A program made the position numbers and the translations under genes. 64,000 nucleotides of DNA from Thioploca ingrica (GTDB taxonomy: Bacteria; Pseudomonadota; Gammaproteobacteria; Beggiatoales; Beggiatoaceae): the NCBI GenBank assembly GCA_000828835.1, contig AP014633.1, positions 620,001 through 684,000 on the forward strand, read 5' to 3'. The notes beneath the pieces were generated by a model, which made no database searches, was not told where the DNA came from, and saw only the letters and a program-made list of their open reading frames with translations. The number at the start of each line of letters is the position of its first letter. The stretch's first letter is position 1. Below are positions 9,142 through 17,728 of this stretch, one piece after another.

Positions 9142-10272
9142 ATGTCGGTCGATTTAGAACAAGAATTTCCTCTTAGTGAGGATATCATTTATCTTAACCA
9201 TGCGGCTGTTTCACCGTGGCCACGACGAACTGCTGAGGCGGTACAACGTTTTGCTTTGGAGAATATGACTCAAGGTGCCAGAAATTATGTGCAATGGGAA
9301 CAGCAAGAACAACTATTGCGCGAACAATTCCGGAATTTACTTAATGCCCCGGCAACCAGTGATATCGCTTTGTTAAAAAATACTTCGGAAGCTTTATCAG
9401 TGGTTGCTTACGGCTTAAATTGGCAACTGGGCGATAATATTGTTATCACTGACCAAGAATTTCCATCGAACCGTATCGTTTGGGAATCGTTGCAAAACCA
9501 AGGTGTAACCGTTCGTCAAGCGCCGATTGCTTCGGTGGCTGATCCGGAAGTAGCACTCTTTGCCTTAGTAGATGAACATACTCGCTTGATTGCAGTGAGT
9601 TCGGTGCAATATGCGAGCGGGTTGCGCATGGATTTGGCCAAAATAGGTCTATTTTGTCGACACCATGGGATTCTATTTTGTATTGATGCGATTCAAAGCT
9701 TAGGTGCATTACCATTCGATGTTCAAGCCATTCAGGCTGATTTTGTCATGGCAGATGGACATAAGTGGCTGTTAGGCCCTGAAGGAGTCGCGGTATTTTA
9801 TTGTCGAGCGGCGTTACGTGAACAATTACAATTAAAACAATATGGTTGGCATATGGTTGAAAATGCGAACAATTATGCTACTAAAACTTGGACGGTAGCT
9901 CAAAATGCGCGGCGATTTGAATGTGGTAGTCCCAATCAGCTAGGGATACAGGCGCTGAGTGCCAGTTTGTCTTTATTATTAGAAATCGGTATGGCTACCG
10001 TGGAAAAGCGGGTATTAGCTAATACCCACTTGTTGTTAGCTGGCTTAACTCAATTACCGAATATAGAAATTTTATCTCCACAACAATCCAATCGTTACGC
10101 CGGTATTGTGACCTTTCGTCATCAACAGTTGGAAACCCAAGATTTATTTCAGCAGTTGTTGAGCAAAGGGGTGATATGTGCAAAACGGGGTGGTGGGATA
10201 CGATTTTCACCGCATTTTTACCTGTCCACTACCAAATTAACACGGGCAATAGCATCCATTTCATGCGTTTAG
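9142..10272 (+). CDS. Aminotransferase class V (cysteine desulfurase-like)
   Basis: About 376 residues of the fold-type I PLP class V family. 'IYLNHAAVSPWP' forms the N-terminal substrate loop, 'LLKNTSEALSVVAYGL' the cofactor phosphate site, 'DAIQSLGALPFD' carries the PLP-ring Asp, and 'ADGHKWLLGPEG' supplies the Schiff-base Lys. 'FECGSPNQLG' is also typical. Members include cysteine desulfurases, isopenicillin N epimerase-like and selenocysteine-lyase-like enzymes. The C-terminal 'CAKRGGGIRFSPHFY' lacks the catalytic cysteine loop of IscS, so I do not call it a true desulfurase. I chose ATG 9142; a GTG at 9121 would add seven phenylalanine-rich residues. Confidence 0.8.
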   Translation: MSVDLEQEFPLSEDIIYLNHAAVSPWPRRTAEAVQRFALENMTQGARNYVQWEQQEQLLREQFRNLLNAPATSDIALLKNTSEALSVVAYGLNWQLGDNIVITDQEFPSNRIVWESLQNQGVTVRQAPIASVADPEVALFALVDEHTRLIAVSSVQYASGLRMDLAKIGLFCRHHGILFCIDAIQSLGALPFDVQAIQADFVMADGHKWLLGPEGVAVFYCRAALREQLQLKQYGWHMVENANNYATKTWTVAQNARRFECGSPNQLGIQALSASLSLLLEIGMATVEKRVLANTHLLLAGLTQLPNIEILSPQQSNRYAGIVTFRHQQLETQDLFQQLLSKGVICAKRGGGIRFSPHFYLSTTKLTRAIASISCV

Positions 10273-10329
10273 AGTTGTTTTTTTATTTCCCCGCCACGGA
10301 TGTCTCTGTGCGGCAAAAAGCTATTGAAT

Positions 10330-10953
10330 TCATCTTGGGTTAGGTTCGTAAATCCCTAGTTGGATCAAATAGTTGAGGATTTGCTCAACACAGTCTTCTA
10401 TACTACGGCCACTCGTTTCTACTACCAATTCAGGTTGTTCAGGTTCTTCGTAAGGCGAGGAAATGCCAGTGAATTCTTTAATTTCACCGGCTCTGGCTCG
10501 ACGATACAATCCTTTGACATCACGCTCCTCACAAACGTCTAATGGACATCGACAGTAAATTTCAAAAAAATCGGCTCCAACTAAATTTCTCGCTTTAGCA
10601 CGATCAGCACGAAAGGGAGAAATAAAAGCCGTTAACACAATCACCCCGGCTTCAACAAATAGCTTAGCTACTTCACTGATCCGCCGAATATTTTCCACGC
10701 GAGCTTCATTGGAAAATCCTAAGTCTCCACATAAGCCATGGCGCACATTATCACCATCCAAGACAAAAGTATGATAACCCATTTGGTAAAGGCTTTCTTC
10801 TAAAGCATGGGCTAAGGTTGATTTGCCAGCGCCAGATAAGCCGGTAAACCAAAGCAAAACACTTTTATGACCATTTAGCTTGGCTCGACGTTCCCGTGTT
10901 ACGGTAGCATGATGCCATACAGTATTACTACTTTTCGGCGAGGGAGTGGTCAT
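10330..10953 (-). CDS. cysC: Adenylylsulfate kinase
   Basis: 207 residues. The Walker A loop 'GLSGAGKST' is at residues 38-46, followed by '[18 protein letters not shown]' (APS-binding DGDN), '[13 protein letters not shown]' and '[12 protein letters not shown]'. The enzyme phosphorylates APS with ATP to give PAPS, the sulfate donor for sulfotransferases or for reductive assimilation. It is a stand-alone CysC, not fused to CysN. It is transcribed convergently with the aminotransferase gene. AAGGGG lies 8 bases before ATG 10953. A PAPS-using sulfotransferase is encoded near the left edge. Confidence 0.95.
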   Translation of the reverse strand: MTTPSPKSSNTVWHHATVTRERRAKLNGHKSVLLWFTGLSGAGKSTLAHALEESLYQMGYHTFVLDGDNVRHGLCGDLGFSNEARVENIRRISEVAKLFVEAGVIVLTAFISPFRADRAKARNLVGADFFEIYCRCPLDVCEERDVKGLYRRARAGEIKEFTGISSPYEEPEQPELVVETSGRSIEDCVEQILNYLIQLGIYEPNPR

Positions 10954-11733
10954 TATTGTAACCCCTTAATTTTGTTTGATATTAAAAATAAAGTGACGTT
11001 TATTCATCAACCGGTATTTGATCAAGCCGGTAGTGCTAAACGGGTAGTGATGTCGACTGGAATCACGCAATTCTTAGCATTACCCAAATTGAATGCCATA
11101 CTATAAAAGACTGCGGTTATTTATCTCAAGTCGATTTAAGCCATTTCTTAAAATTTCCCAAGTGACCTGATGTTGCAACACAGTAAAATAATAAAGTCAA
11201 GCAATTATATTACTGAAGCCAGCCCTTGGGATCAAAATGGCTCAAGTCGAGTATCAATAAACCTGATAGATTATTATATCACTGAAGCATTGATTTGAAA
11301 AAAATTTTTAGTAAAATGCTGAGCAGCAAGTTCTTCAATGGGTAGCATTGGAAAAAACAGTTTGACCTCTCAGTCAGTAAAACATTCCATTTCTAAAATG
11401 ACCCTAAGTAGAAGTGGTTATGTTAACCGTGGCGGTGCTAAGAGCACTTTTTTGGCGGGTTATCTTTCCAAGAACCTGGTTAATTTCTGGTAGGAAAATT
11501 TAATTCATCTCATCGTCGTTATTCAGAAGAAGAGCATACCTTATCTAAATACGTCTAGATGTTATTATTCTTGTAATTAGGGACAGGAGAAATATTTCTC
11601 TGTAAAATAAACCGCTTAATTTATGCAACTCCCCTCAAGAAAGCGAACTTTAAAAGCCAGTGCTTAGCTTGCATGAGGGTGTCTCTCATTATACAGTGTG
11701 CAGGTACTGATTTTTCACTTAAGGAGACTATGA
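10954..11733. other. Long intergenic region upstream of the signalling genes
   Basis: About 780 bp between the divergent cysC and the response regulator gene. No supported gene. It contains two near-copies of a short motif (ATTACTGAAGC near 11208 and ATCACTGAAGC near 11277) and a perfect 14-bp palindrome GAGAAATATTTCTC at 11587-11600, about 130 bp before the regulator's start, which could be an operator. The assignment is speculative. Confidence 0.4.
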
Positions 11734-12099
11734 ATGCCCAAAATTTTACTGGTAGAAGATAATGAAATGAATCGGGATATGCTCTCTAGACGTTTGAAAC
11801 GTAAAGGGTTTGATGTCGTTATTGCCGTCGATGGTGGCCAGGGTGTGGATATGGCACACAATGAAAAGCCCGATCTCATTTTGATGGATATGAGTTTACC
11901 GGTTAAAGACGGTTGGACCGCCACCAAAGAACTAAAAGCGGCAGCCGATACGCAAAATATTCCGGTGATTGCTTTAACAGCGCATGCGATGTCTGGGGAT
12001 CGAGAGCAAGCATTGGCAGCGGGCTGTGATGATTATGATACTAAACCAATCGAATTACCACGCTTACTGGGTAAAATTGAAACTTTGTTAGCTCGGTAA
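11734..12099 (+). CDS. Single-domain response regulator (CheY-like)
   Basis: 121 residues forming one receiver domain. The acidic pocket is E8-D9, the phospho-acceptor is Asp52 in 'LILMDMSLP', the switch Thr lies in 'VIALTAHA', and the conserved Lys in 'DTKPIEL'. There is no output domain. Such stand-alone receivers pass a phosphate or bind a partner. AGGAG ends 9 bases before ATG 11734 ('AGGAGACTATGA'). It is followed after 27 bp by a HisKA-containing gene and then a REC-cyclase gene, so the three probably form a signalling operon with this receiver as an accessory. Confidence 0.88.
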   Translation: MPKILLVEDNEMNRDMLSRRLKRKGFDVVIAVDGGQGVDMAHNEKPDLILMDMSLPVKDGWTATKELKAAADTQNIPVIALTAHAMSGDREQALAAGCDDYDTKPIELPRLLGKIETLLAR

Positions 12100-12126
12100 T
12101 AATAAAGCACATAGAGATTCTTCATT

Positions 12127-12660
12127 ATGGGTGTTGTAGGAACTGGCGGTTTAAGTTCATCTGCAGGCGTGGAAAAAAATAGTCGTCACGACCTTGAACT
12201 GGTGGAGATAAAACATGATTTGCTCACGCCCACAAGTACCATTATTGCTCATATTGACCGGCTATTAAAATATGCTGATCAAGAAGTAACCTGCCATGAT
12301 TTTATTCCGGATCTGAATAAGATGTTAGTGGCTGGGGAGCAATTATTAACCTTGATAACTCAGTTATTTGCTAAGAAAAATTCCCCCTATGGTGAAATTG
12401 ATCGAGACGCTTTTACCTCCACCATTCGTCATAATTTACGCACGCCTATTAATGCGATTATTGGCTATGGTGAAATGTTATTAGAGGATGTTGATAAAGA
12501 AACTCACCACCAAGCGCAAGCTGATCTACAAAAGATTCTTACCTCGGCACGGCGATTACTGACTTTAATTGGCGATCTATCCTATTATTCTAAGTCAGAA
12601 TTGTTACCTAAAAAAAAAACGAGGTGGAACCAGAACCGACCGTTGCTACGACTACTCTGA
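12127..12660 (+). CDS. Double HisKA-domain protein without kinase domain
   Basis: 177 residues with two histidine-kinase dimerisation-like helical hairpins. The first has His30 in 'IKHDLLTP' and the second His102 in 'IRHNLRTP', followed by 'INAIIGYGEMLLED'. No HATPase domain follows, so it cannot phosphorylate by itself. It may act as a dimerisation and phospho-acceptor module. Near the end the frame enters an A10 run (12610-12619), after which the last 13 residues look random. A -1 shift there would continue directly into the downstream REC-cyclase frame. The stop overlaps the next ATG as TGATG (12658-12662). It may therefore be the N-terminal part of one larger cyclase. Confidence 0.65.
   Translation: MGVVGTGGLSSSAGVEKNSRHDLELVEIKHDLLTPTSTIIAHIDRLLKYADQEVTCHDFIPDLNKMLVAGEQLLTLITQLFAKKNSPYGEIDRDAFTSTIRHNLRTPINAIIGYGEMLLEDVDKETHHQAQADLQKILTSARRLLTLIGDLSYYSKSELLPKKKTRWNQNRPLLRLL
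12610..12619 (+). other. A10 slippery run joining two genes
   Basis: Ten consecutive A residues read as AAA AAA AAA ACG in the upstream frame. Slipping back one base gives AAA AAC GAG GTG and enters the downstream REC-cyclase frame without a stop. Runs of nine or more A are known sites of polymerase slippage and -1 ribosomal frameshifting. It could also be an indel in the strain or the assembly. Confidence 0.5.
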
Positions 12661-13871
12661 TGGATGAGGTGGTACGTACTTGGCGTGCCACTGAATCACC
12701 TCTGGATTTAACTTTAACACCGTCGGACTCATCCTGGGTAAATCATCAGCCCTTTGCTCCTAATGATTCTGATTTTCCCTCACCTAGCGCTTCGTTACTG
12801 GTCGTCGATGATGGTGAAAGTAACCGTGATTTACTGTCACGACGTTTGGATCGGCAGGGGTTTCACGTTGAGGTTGCCGAAAATGGACGGCAAGCGCTAC
12901 AAATGATTCGCCACCAAAAATTTGATTTGATCTTACTGGATTTAATTATGCCAGAAATGAATGGTTATCAAGTCTTAGAAGCCATCAAAGCCGATAAGGA
13001 ATTGAATTCGATTCCAGTTATTATGGTTTCCGCGCTAGATGAAATCGATAGCGTAGTACGTTGTATTGAAATGGGAGCAGAAGATTATTTACAAAAACCC
13101 TTTAACCAAGTTATCTTAAATGCCAAAATTTCCGCTTCGTTGGAACGGAAACGGTTTCGAGATCGAGAACGTGCCTTTATGCTCAAATTACAAACTGAGC
13201 AGAAGAAGTTGCAGATAGAACAAAGGAAATTAGAAATAGAACAACAAACCTCGGAAAAATTACTGCTTAACATTCTACCTAAAGCGATTGCTGACCGGTT
13301 AAAAAAAGGGGAACATACCATCGCCGATAGTTTCCCAGAAGTCACGGTATTATTTTCTGATTTGGTTGGATTTACTGAATTGTCGACCACCATTGAACCC
13401 TGTCAATTAGTCGAAAAATTGAACCAAATTTTTTTAGCTTTTGATAAATTAACTGAAAAACACCAATTGGAAAAAATTAAAACGATTGGCGATGCTTATA
13501 TGTTAGTGGGTGGTTTACCAACCCCGCGTCCGGATCATGTGGAAGCAGTTGCCAATATGGCATTGGAAATGTTAACCACTATTAATAAAATTAACCAAAA
13601 AGCCAATGCCCATTTTCAGATCCGAATTGGATTTCATACTGGTCCCGTCGTTGCTGGGATCATTGGGAAAAATAAATTTAATTATGATCTATGGGGAGAT
13701 ACGGTCAACATTGCCAGTCGGATGGAATCACAAGGTCTTTCTGGACATGTCCAGGTTTCTGAAGCGACCTACCAACGCCTTAAAGATAAATTTGTGTTTG
13801 AACGACGTGGACCAATTGAAATCAAGGGTAAAGGCACGATGGTCACTTACTTACTCCACCGCAAACAATGA
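12660..13871 (+). CDS. Response regulator with class III adenylate cyclase domain
   Basis: About 403 residues from ATG 12660 (the frame stays open upstream; GTG 12624 is an alternative). First comes a receiver domain ('LLVVDDGESNRDLL', phospho-acceptor in 'LILLDLIMPEMNG', Lys in 'LQKPF'). A charged coiled-coil linker follows, then a class III nucleotide cyclase domain. The metal-binding Asp residues lie in 'FSDLVGFTEL' and 'IGDAYM'. The base-reading pair is Lys (in 'KIKTIGD') and Asp (in 'YDLWGD'), the combination that selects ATP, so cAMP is the predicted product. It is translationally coupled to the HisKA gene by TGATG, or fused to it by frameshifting at the A10 run. Confidence 0.85.
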   Translation: MDEVVRTWRATESPLDLTLTPSDSSWVNHQPFAPNDSDFPSPSASLLVVDDGESNRDLLSRRLDRQGFHVEVAENGRQALQMIRHQKFDLILLDLIMPEMNGYQVLEAIKADKELNSIPVIMVSALDEIDSVVRCIEMGAEDYLQKPFNQVILNAKISASLERKRFRDRERAFMLKLQTEQKKLQIEQRKLEIEQQTSEKLLLNILPKAIADRLKKGEHTIADSFPEVTVLFSDLVGFTELSTTIEPCQLVEKLNQIFLAFDKLTEKHQLEKIKTIGDAYMLVGGLPTPRPDHVEAVANMALEMLTTINKINQKANAHFQIRIGFHTGPVVAGIIGKNKFNYDLWGDTVNIASRMESQGLSGHVQVSEATYQRLKDKFVFERRGPIEIKGKGTMVTYLLHRKQ

Positions 13872-13920
13872 AAGATAAATTTGCCGCTGGTATCGCTAAT
13901 CAATTAGGAGATATGACACG

Positions 13921-15354
13921 TTGGCATCGCATGTTAATATTATAAATAAATGGTTCTCGCATTTGTCACCCACTTCTCAGCAATTAGAAGAAAGAATTAA
14001 TCGCAGCCTGGATCGACAAGTTAAATTGGCGGTTACCGGTTTAAGTCGGAGTGGTAAAACGGTATTTATTACTTCGTTGGTACATCAACTTTTACATGGT
14101 TTAGAAGGAACTCATTTGCCTTTTTTTCAAATGGTGAATAGTGGCCGGTTACGTGGTACGAAGATTATGCCCCAGCCAGATATGCATATTCCCTCATTTC
14201 GTTATGATCGGGCGATTGAGCAGTTGTGTGGAGAACCGCCCACTTGGCCGGCGCCAACCAGTGGTATTAGTGAAATTAGACTAGCCATTCGTTATCTTTC
14301 TCATAATCTTTTACTGAAACATATTTCGCCAATCAATACCTTATACATAGACATCATTGACTATCCCGGTGAATGGTTATTAGATTTACCTTTGCTAGAA
14401 TTAACTTATGAACAATGGTCAGAACAAATAGCGGCCACTTGCCAAACTGAGCCCCGGTTATCCTTATCAGCAGCCTGGCGTTCTTATCTCAATGAGATCG
14501 ATGCAACCGAACCGGTGAATGAGGCGATTTTACGACAAGCAAGTATGCTCTACACCGAATTTTTACATCAATGTAAAACACCTCAATATGGTTTAAGTTT
14601 GTTACAACCCGGTCGATTTACCATGCCCGGTGATTTAAAGGGAGCCCCTTTGTTGGAATTTTCTCCCTGGTTTAAAATACCTCAAACGGGTTACGCTGAA
14701 AATAGCCTGTTGGCTGAAATGAAAAGACGTTATGAATCCTATAAAGAACATGTGGTGAGAAAATTTTATCATGAACACTTTTCGAGTTTTGATCGCCAAA
14801 TTGTGTTAGTCGATGTGTTACGAACCTTTAATGCCGGTTATGCCGCTTTTATCGATATGCGTGATGCCATTAATATGGTACTCAACAGTTTTCAGTACGG
14901 TAAATCCGGATTACTGAATAAACTTTTTGGCTTAAAAATTGATAAACTATTATTTGCTGCCACCAAAGCCGATCATGTTACCCCGAATCAATTACCTCAT
15001 TTAGAACGCTTTCTTCATAACATGTTAGCGACTTCTCATAATAATGTTCACTTTGAAGGGGTACAGACTGAAACCTTGGCACTATCAGCCGTTAAATGTA
15101 CTCAAGCGGCTTATGCTACTTTTCAAGGTCAAAAGATTTCTTGTATTAAAGGTGTTCCGGTTGATTCAGACAAGCCAGTGGCTTTATTTCCAGGTGAAGT
15201 CCCTATCGAAGTGCCTATGCCAGCAGAATGGACCGAAGGGCGCTTTAATTTTGTTGACTTTAAACCACCTCGGTTGGCTAATGTTCATGGTACCGGACTT
15301 CCTCATATTCGTCTTGATCGGGCACTCGAATTTTTGCTTGGAGACAAATTTTAA
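13921..15354 (+). CDS. ycjX: YcjX-like P-loop ATPase/GTPase (DUF463)
   Basis: 477 residues of the YcjX/DUF463 family. The Walker A motif 'GLSRSGKT' sits at residues 40-47 after 'LDRQVKLAVT', and 'YIDIIDYPGEWLLDLPL' forms the Walker B/switch region. 'FQMVNSGRLRGTKI' and 'LFGLKIDKLLFAATKADHV' are further family blocks. In E. coli the homologue is a phage-shock-associated nucleotide-binding protein of unclear function. The start is TTG 13921 with AGGAG 10 bases upstream; no ATG in frame is nearby. The stop overlaps the ATG of the next gene by one base, so the pair is coupled, as for ycjX-ycjF. Confidence 0.88.
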   Translation: MASHVNIINKWFSHLSPTSQQLEERINRSLDRQVKLAVTGLSRSGKTVFITSLVHQLLHGLEGTHLPFFQMVNSGRLRGTKIMPQPDMHIPSFRYDRAIEQLCGEPPTWPAPTSGISEIRLAIRYLSHNLLLKHISPINTLYIDIIDYPGEWLLDLPLLELTYEQWSEQIAATCQTEPRLSLSAAWRSYLNEIDATEPVNEAILRQASMLYTEFLHQCKTPQYGLSLLQPGRFTMPGDLKGAPLLEFSPWFKIPQTGYAENSLLAEMKRRYESYKEHVVRKFYHEHFSSFDRQIVLVDVLRTFNAGYAAFIDMRDAINMVLNSFQYGKSGLLNKLFGLKIDKLLFAATKADHVTPNQLPHLERFLHNMLATSHNNVHFEGVQTETLALSAVKCTQAAYATFQGQKISCIKGVPVDSDKPVALFPGEVPIEVPMPAEWTEGRFNFVDFKPPRLANVHGTGLPHIRLDRALEFLLGDKF

Positions 15355-16463
15355 TGAATGCAACTATGTGTAACAAACCGATTTATTTTGAACTCGATGA
15401 AGTAGAAAGTATTGCCGAAGAAGAAGCCACGGTCGTCTTAGATTATAAGCCCCCGGTGATTCTACCAGCCGACTTAGAATTAGAGTTAGAACCAGAACCT
15501 TTACTGCCTATCATAGCGGTCAGTACTGGGTCTGCGCCCACCGCTACCAATCCCAATCCGCTGTTGTATTCCTTCTCAATTCACTCTCCTTGGGTGTGGT
15601 TAGCGACGTCTTTGGGGTTGTTACTGGTGTTAATGTTACTGCTCGATACTTATTATTGGGTACTTGAACAATATAACCGCAGTTTTTTATTGGGTACTCT
15701 ATTTTTAGCGGTCATTACGGGAATAACTGCCGCAACTACCGTTTTAATTTGGCGTTCTTATCAAAATATAGTTACCCTACGCATGATCTCCGCATTGCAA
15801 CAAGAAGGTCAGCAATTAATGAACAATCCGGGTTATGGTAATGCCATTTACTATATTAATCGTGTCGCTCATCTCTACCTTGACCGCCCCACTACCCAAC
15901 TGCGTCTGGAGCAATTTTACCTGACCGTAAAAGATACTTATCAAGATCGTGAAATTTGTGCCTTATTTTCTCAGCAGATTATGAAAGAAATTGATCAACA
16001 AGCGCATTACCTCATTACCCAACGCTCTAAGGAAACTGCGCTACTGGTCATGATAAGTCACGTCGCTTGGTTAGATACTTTACTCACGCTGTGGCGCAAC
16101 CTCCGCATGATTCAAGAAATTGCGACTTTATATGGGGGGCGACCGAGTTTATTGAGTTCGATTAGTTTGATAAAGGATGTCCTCCAAAATTTAATTTATG
16201 CCGATGTCAGTGAAATGGCTGCTGAAAGTATCGCTGAAATCTTAGGCAGTTCGATGTTATCCATCCTATCTACTCAAATGGCACAAGGATTAGGGAGTAG
16301 CGTACTCACTGCTCGAGTGGGATTACGTGCCATGCAAGTTTGTCGACCGTTACCCTTTTTAGAACAAGAAAAACCCCGTTTAAAGGAAATCCGCAAGGAA
16401 ATTATCAAATCATTAAAAAAATTATTAGTGGCTACCCAGGAAACCAAAGATAAGAGCGTTTAG
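15354..16463 (+). CDS. ycjF: YcjF-like membrane protein (DUF697)
   Basis: 369 residues. A proline- and acid-rich N-terminal region of about 75 residues precedes two transmembrane helices ('VWLATSLGLLLVLMLLLDTYYW' and 'FLLGTLFLAVITGITAATTVLIW', roughly residues 80-100 and 118-142). A C-terminal helical DUF697 domain contains 'LVMISHVAWLDTLLTLWRNLRMI' and 'GLGSSVLTARVGLRAMQVCRP'. This is the TIGR01620/YcjF layout of an inner-membrane protein. It overlaps ycjX by one base (TAATG) and is 11 bp upstream of a DUF29-type gene. Function in the family is unknown. Confidence 0.85.
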   Translation: MNATMCNKPIYFELDEVESIAEEEATVVLDYKPPVILPADLELELEPEPLLPIIAVSTGSAPTATNPNPLLYSFSIHSPWVWLATSLGLLLVLMLLLDTYYWVLEQYNRSFLLGTLFLAVITGITAATTVLIWRSYQNIVTLRMISALQQEGQQLMNNPGYGNAIYYINRVAHLYLDRPTTQLRLEQFYLTVKDTYQDREICALFSQQIMKEIDQQAHYLITQRSKETALLVMISHVAWLDTLLTLWRNLRMIQEIATLYGGRPSLLSSISLIKDVLQNLIYADVSEMAAESIAEILGSSMLSILSTQMAQGLGSSVLTARVGLRAMQVCRPLPFLEQEKPRLKEIRKEIIKSLKKLLVATQETKDKSV

Positions 16464-16474
16464 AGATACTGACG

Positions 16475-16906
16475 ATGGAAGAACTATTAGAATTAAGAGC
16501 GTGTCTTGAACAACAGCGTTATGCCGACGCGCTATTGTTACTTGGAGAACTGGAGGAAATGAGTAAAGAGGATAAAATACATAAAATTCACAATTATATC
16601 TTGATATTACTTATCCACCTGATTAAACAACAAGCCGAACAACGTACCACGCGCTCCTGGGAATTTTCTATTCGTTATAGTGTAAGAGCAGTTCAACAAA
16701 TTAATAAACGCCGTAAAGCCGGTGGATACTATTTAACTTCAAATGAATTACGCGAGATCATAGCTGAAGCTTATGAAACTGCCCTAGAAAAAGCCGCTCT
16801 AGAAGCGTTTGAAGGGCAGTATGATGAAATTCAACTCAGTCAAACAATAGATAAAGCAACCCTCTTAGCACAGGCTTTACAGTTAATTGAGCCAAAAGAA
16901 TCTTAG
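16475..16906 (+). CDS. DUF29-type helical protein
   Basis: 143 residues, predicted all-helical. 'MEELLELRACLEQQRYADALLLLGELEEMSKEDKI', 'LLIHLIKQQAEQRTTRSW' and 'INKRRKAGGYYL' recall the cyanobacterial branch of DUF29 proteins, and the same '(L)L.HL.K.Q...RSW' block occurs in the gene at 2089-2541. It lies 11 bp after ycjF in the same orientation and is probably part of that operon. No function is known. Confidence 0.65.
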   Translation: MEELLELRACLEQQRYADALLLLGELEEMSKEDKIHKIHNYILILLIHLIKQQAEQRTTRSWEFSIRYSVRAVQQINKRRKAGGYYLTSNELREIIAEAYETALEKAALEAFEGQYDEIQLSQTIDKATLLAQALQLIEPKES

Positions 16907-17064
16907 GAAAAGGCGTTAGATATCAATCTAAATGCAACTATGATTTATATAATCAATAAGTTATAAAAAATGGTCTTTAGCGACTTTAAAAACATCGAAT
17001 CATTTAAAAATACCCGTTAAGAATCAAACGCAAGTGCTTTATTTCCCCCCTAAAGTAAAGTTTG

Positions 17065-17098
17065 GTAGATCGGACTACGTGCAGCGTGTTCGACCTAC
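17065..17098. repeat. Palindromic repeat over the end of an antitoxin gene
   Basis: An imperfect palindrome starting GTAGATCGGAC and ending GTTCGACCTAC, related to the arms of the inverted repeat at 17447-17525. The stop codon of the AbrB-like gene and its last codons lie inside it. Confidence 0.6.
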
Positions 17099-17323
17099 AA
17101 TGACAGCTTGTGCTATGAAATTGTCCATTTCTTCTAGGGAAACCGATTTTTTGGCTTTCAGCAGACCAAAAGCTGCCTGAATATCCTCAATAACCGGTAT
17201 CAACGTAAGTGTTCCTTCATGAATCTCAAAATTAACCTGATTACCCGGTTGAATATTTAATTGCTGAAGTATTTCACCTGGAATCATCACTTGACCTTCA
17301 GAAGTAACCGTAGCGGTGTACAT
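17075..17323 (-). CDS. AbrB/SpoVT-type antitoxin-like protein, orphan
   Basis: About 82 residues from ATG 17323, which has GAAGGAAG upstream; a GTG at 17341 is less likely. 'TATVTSEGQVMIPGEILQQLNIQPGNQVNFE' is the swapped-hairpin AbrB DNA-binding fold used by MazE/VapB-type antitoxins. The expected C-terminal toxin-binding tail is cut: the last residues 'VGRTRCT' are encoded by a palindromic repeat (17065-17098). No toxin gene follows. It is probably the leftover of a TA pair whose partner was lost when the repeat arrived. Confidence 0.7.
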   Translation of the reverse strand: MYTATVTSEGQVMIPGEILQQLNIQPGNQVNFEIHEGTLTLIPVIEDIQAAFGLLKAKKSVSLEEMDNFIAQAVIVGRTRCT

Positions 17324-17365
17324 AACTTTTGCTTCCTTCACTAAAAAGGATATATTAACGGGATC

Positions 17366-17600
17366 TAGGGCGTGTCATCAATTCAGGTTGCTCATTGAAC
17401 AACCGGTCAATGGTTCCAATGAAATCAATTCAAATCCCTCTATCGTGTAGGTCGGACAAAGCGCAGCGTGTCCGACGGATTCCTTTGAACAGCTGGTCGG
17501 ACACGCTACGCTTTGTCCGACCTACATAGTAGATAATTGATTTATTTTGGGATAGTTGACTCATTTTTTAATGAGTTACTTTAATTGATGACACGCCCTA
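17366..17600. mobile_element. MITE-like element with 18-bp perfect terminal inverted repeats
   Basis: A 235-bp segment bounded by TAGGGCGTGTCATCAATT (17366-17383) and its exact reverse complement (17583-17600). It contains no transposase ORF, only a large internal inverted repeat (17447-17525). This is the layout of a miniature inverted-repeat transposable element mobilised by a transposase elsewhere. The flanks show no clear target duplication beyond the TA at each tip. It separates the AbrB orphan from a stray cheB tail. Confidence 0.7.
17447..17525. repeat. Large inverted repeat nested in the MITE-like element
   Basis: Two 30-bp arms (17447-17476 and 17496-17525) are reverse complements with one mismatch, with a 19-bp loop. 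They start GTAGGTCGGAC and carry AAAGCG/CGCTTT. The same GTAGGTCGG motif recurs near 17065 and 55861. Confidence 0.85.
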
Positions 17601-17668
17601 ATCCGACTGCCGCCATTTTACACCATTTCCAAAATCTCTTGGCTCATCCGCTCTAGCGGTATCACTTT
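17598..17668 (-). pseudogene. Remnant: 3' end of a second cheB-like gene
   Basis: 71 bp match the end of the resident cheB (18404-18474) at 67 of 71 positions, including the stop codon and about 20 bp beyond it. Three of the four differences are synonymous third-position changes in the cheB frame and the fourth gives Met to Val. This suggests the fragment came from a diverged but functional cheB homologue rather than a fresh local duplication. The vapBC pair lies between the two copies. Confidence 0.7.
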
Positions 17669-17728
17669 TTCAACCGCTGATGGTGCGTAAAACGCACCCT
17701 ACTTTATTTAAAATCGTTATACCAACCA

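Noticed and set aside
9142..10272. Calling the class V enzyme a true IscS/SufS cysteine desulfurase
   Set aside because: The catalytic cysteine loop is not evident and no Fe-S assembly genes are nearby.
10909..11106. 65-residue plus-strand frame next to cysC
   Set aside because: It overlaps cysC antisense and has no recognisable domain or ribosome site.
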